DNA from: Desertivirga arenae
GTDB taxonomy: Bacteria; Bacteroidota; Bacteroidia; Sphingobacteriales; Sphingobacteriaceae
Direction of reading: 5' to 3'
Assembly (NCBI RefSeq): GCF_017355785.1
Contig: NZ_JAFEWE010000001.1
Location: forward strand, 124,001 to 188,000
Length of the DNA stretch: 64,000 nucleotides
Below the pieces are notes generated by a model. The model made no database searches and was not told the DNA's origin. It saw only the letters and a list, made by a program, of their open reading frames with translations. Position numbers and translations under genes: made by a program. This document shows positions 63,663 to 64,000 of this stretch, piece by piece; positions within the stretch are counted from its first letter, which is position 1; every line of letters starts with the position of its first letter.

Positions 63663-63970
63663 AGTAAAAAATTTATAAAATATCCTTTTGCTTATTAGTC
63701 ACTCAGCCAGAGTTACGATGTCCGTTACTCTTGGCCTGCCTGTATCGAATCACCCGGCAGCCCTGCGGCAAATCTGTTTTTTTGCCCTTATTGTTATCAT
63801 AAAGTTAAATTTTCGGCATATCGAATTCCCTTTGGAAATTAACCACTTCTTGCATTTTATTAACCGAATAAAGGATTGCGGCAGATCAATAAGATTAATG
63901 GTAATAAGGTTAACCAAAGGTGTATAAATAAAAAAGCCGCAAACTCGTTGCGGCTTTCATCATCCCGGTA
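63663..63970. other. Upstream region of the giant secreted protein
   Basis: About 300 AT-rich bases with no open reading frame I would accept. It should hold the promoter of the minus-strand cluster below, but no complete TAnnTTTG element was recognised, and it contains the terminator of the gene that lies beyond the right edge. Confidence 0.5.
63926..63957 (-). terminator. Strong rho-independent terminator
   Basis: A perfect 10-bp stem (63933-63942 with 63948-63957) with a 5-base loop is followed on the minus strand by a run of T. It ends the minus-strand gene whose last codons reach the right edge. Confidence 0.88.
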
Positions 63971-64000
63971 TTATTTCTTTCTCTGCAGTATCCTGAAATC
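63971..64000 (-). CDS. C-terminal end of a gene continuing beyond the window
   Basis: On the minus strand the last nine codons read DFRILQRKK followed by TAA at 63971-63973. A strong terminator 14 bases downstream supports this being the true end of a gene. Too short to identify. Confidence 0.45.
   Translation of the reverse strand, partial: DFRILQRKK

Noticed and set aside
1-64000. Insertion sequences, prophage, CRISPR arrays, rRNA
   Set aside because: No transposase, integrase, phage structural or Cas proteins among the frames; no regularly spaced direct repeats; no rRNA-like sequence.

Overview
The window comes from a Bacteroidota genome, most likely family Sphingobacteriaceae (Pedobacter-like). 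The evidence is the gene content: two SusC/SusD pairs, an ECF sigma factor with a FecR anti-sigma and an STN-bearing SusC, a TonB-dependent OMP_b-brl-type receptor, a PorP/SprF protein beside a protein with a gliding-motility/type IX (type B) C-terminal domain, many Gln-terminated signal peptides, and almost no Shine-Dalgarno sequences. Species assignment is inference. No rRNA, tRNA, insertion sequence, prophage or CRISPR array was seen.

Layout. 1-6.2 kb: housekeeping and accessory genes (small charged proteins, GNAT acetyltransferase, single-domain response regulator, small membrane protein, MTHFR-like protein, cupin, TonB-dependent receptor). 6.2-10.7 kb: aldo/keto reductase, then a minus-strand sulfur module (TauE/SafE exporter, CstB-type persulfide dioxygenase-rhodanese fusion, cysteine desulfurase). 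10.7-12.5 kb: secreted papain-like peptidase and a small HTH protein. 12.6-22.9 kb: a polysaccharide utilization locus read on the minus strand: ECF sigma, FecR, SusC, SusD, GH127 beta-L-arabinofuranosidase, SMP-30/gluconolactonase, and a short relic of another gene. 23.0-24.6 kb: ATP-dependent PEP carboxykinase. 25.0-28.1 kb: a large LamG plus GH127/GH146-type protein on the plus strand. 28.1-39.8 kb: a minus-strand run of POT peptide transporter, DPP-IV-type S9 peptidase, M1 peptidase, a 909-aa secreted protein, GH97, and an HExxH protein. 40.3-46.3 kb: two aminopeptidase P-type M24 peptidases and a second S9 peptidase. 46.6-63.7 kb: an AraC regulator and a convergent run of up to ten minus-strand genes: a giant type IX cargo with an HExxH domain, PorP/SprF, SusC, SusD, a FAS1 lipoprotein, a DUF5007-like lipoprotein, and four genes that form the complete hydroxyproline-to-2-oxoglutarate pathway (deaminase, semialdehyde dehydrogenase, 4-hydroxyproline epimerase, D-amino-acid dehydrogenase).

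How the genes may work together. The hydroxyproline pathway, X-Pro-specific peptidases (S9/DPP-IV and M24/aminopeptidase P), a di/tripeptide transporter, secreted metallopeptidase-like proteins, PEP carboxykinase (gluconeogenesis from C4 acids), two GH127-type enzymes and a GH97 with the retaining-type Asp all lie within 50 kb. Plant extensins (hydroxyproline-rich glycoproteins) carry beta-L-arabinofuranosyl chains on hydroxyproline and alpha-galactose on serine. The simplest unifying hypothesis is an island for using hydroxyproline-rich glycoprotein, both glycan and peptide. The enzyme families are well supported; the joint role is inference. Collagen-type peptides or unrelated neighbours remain alternatives.
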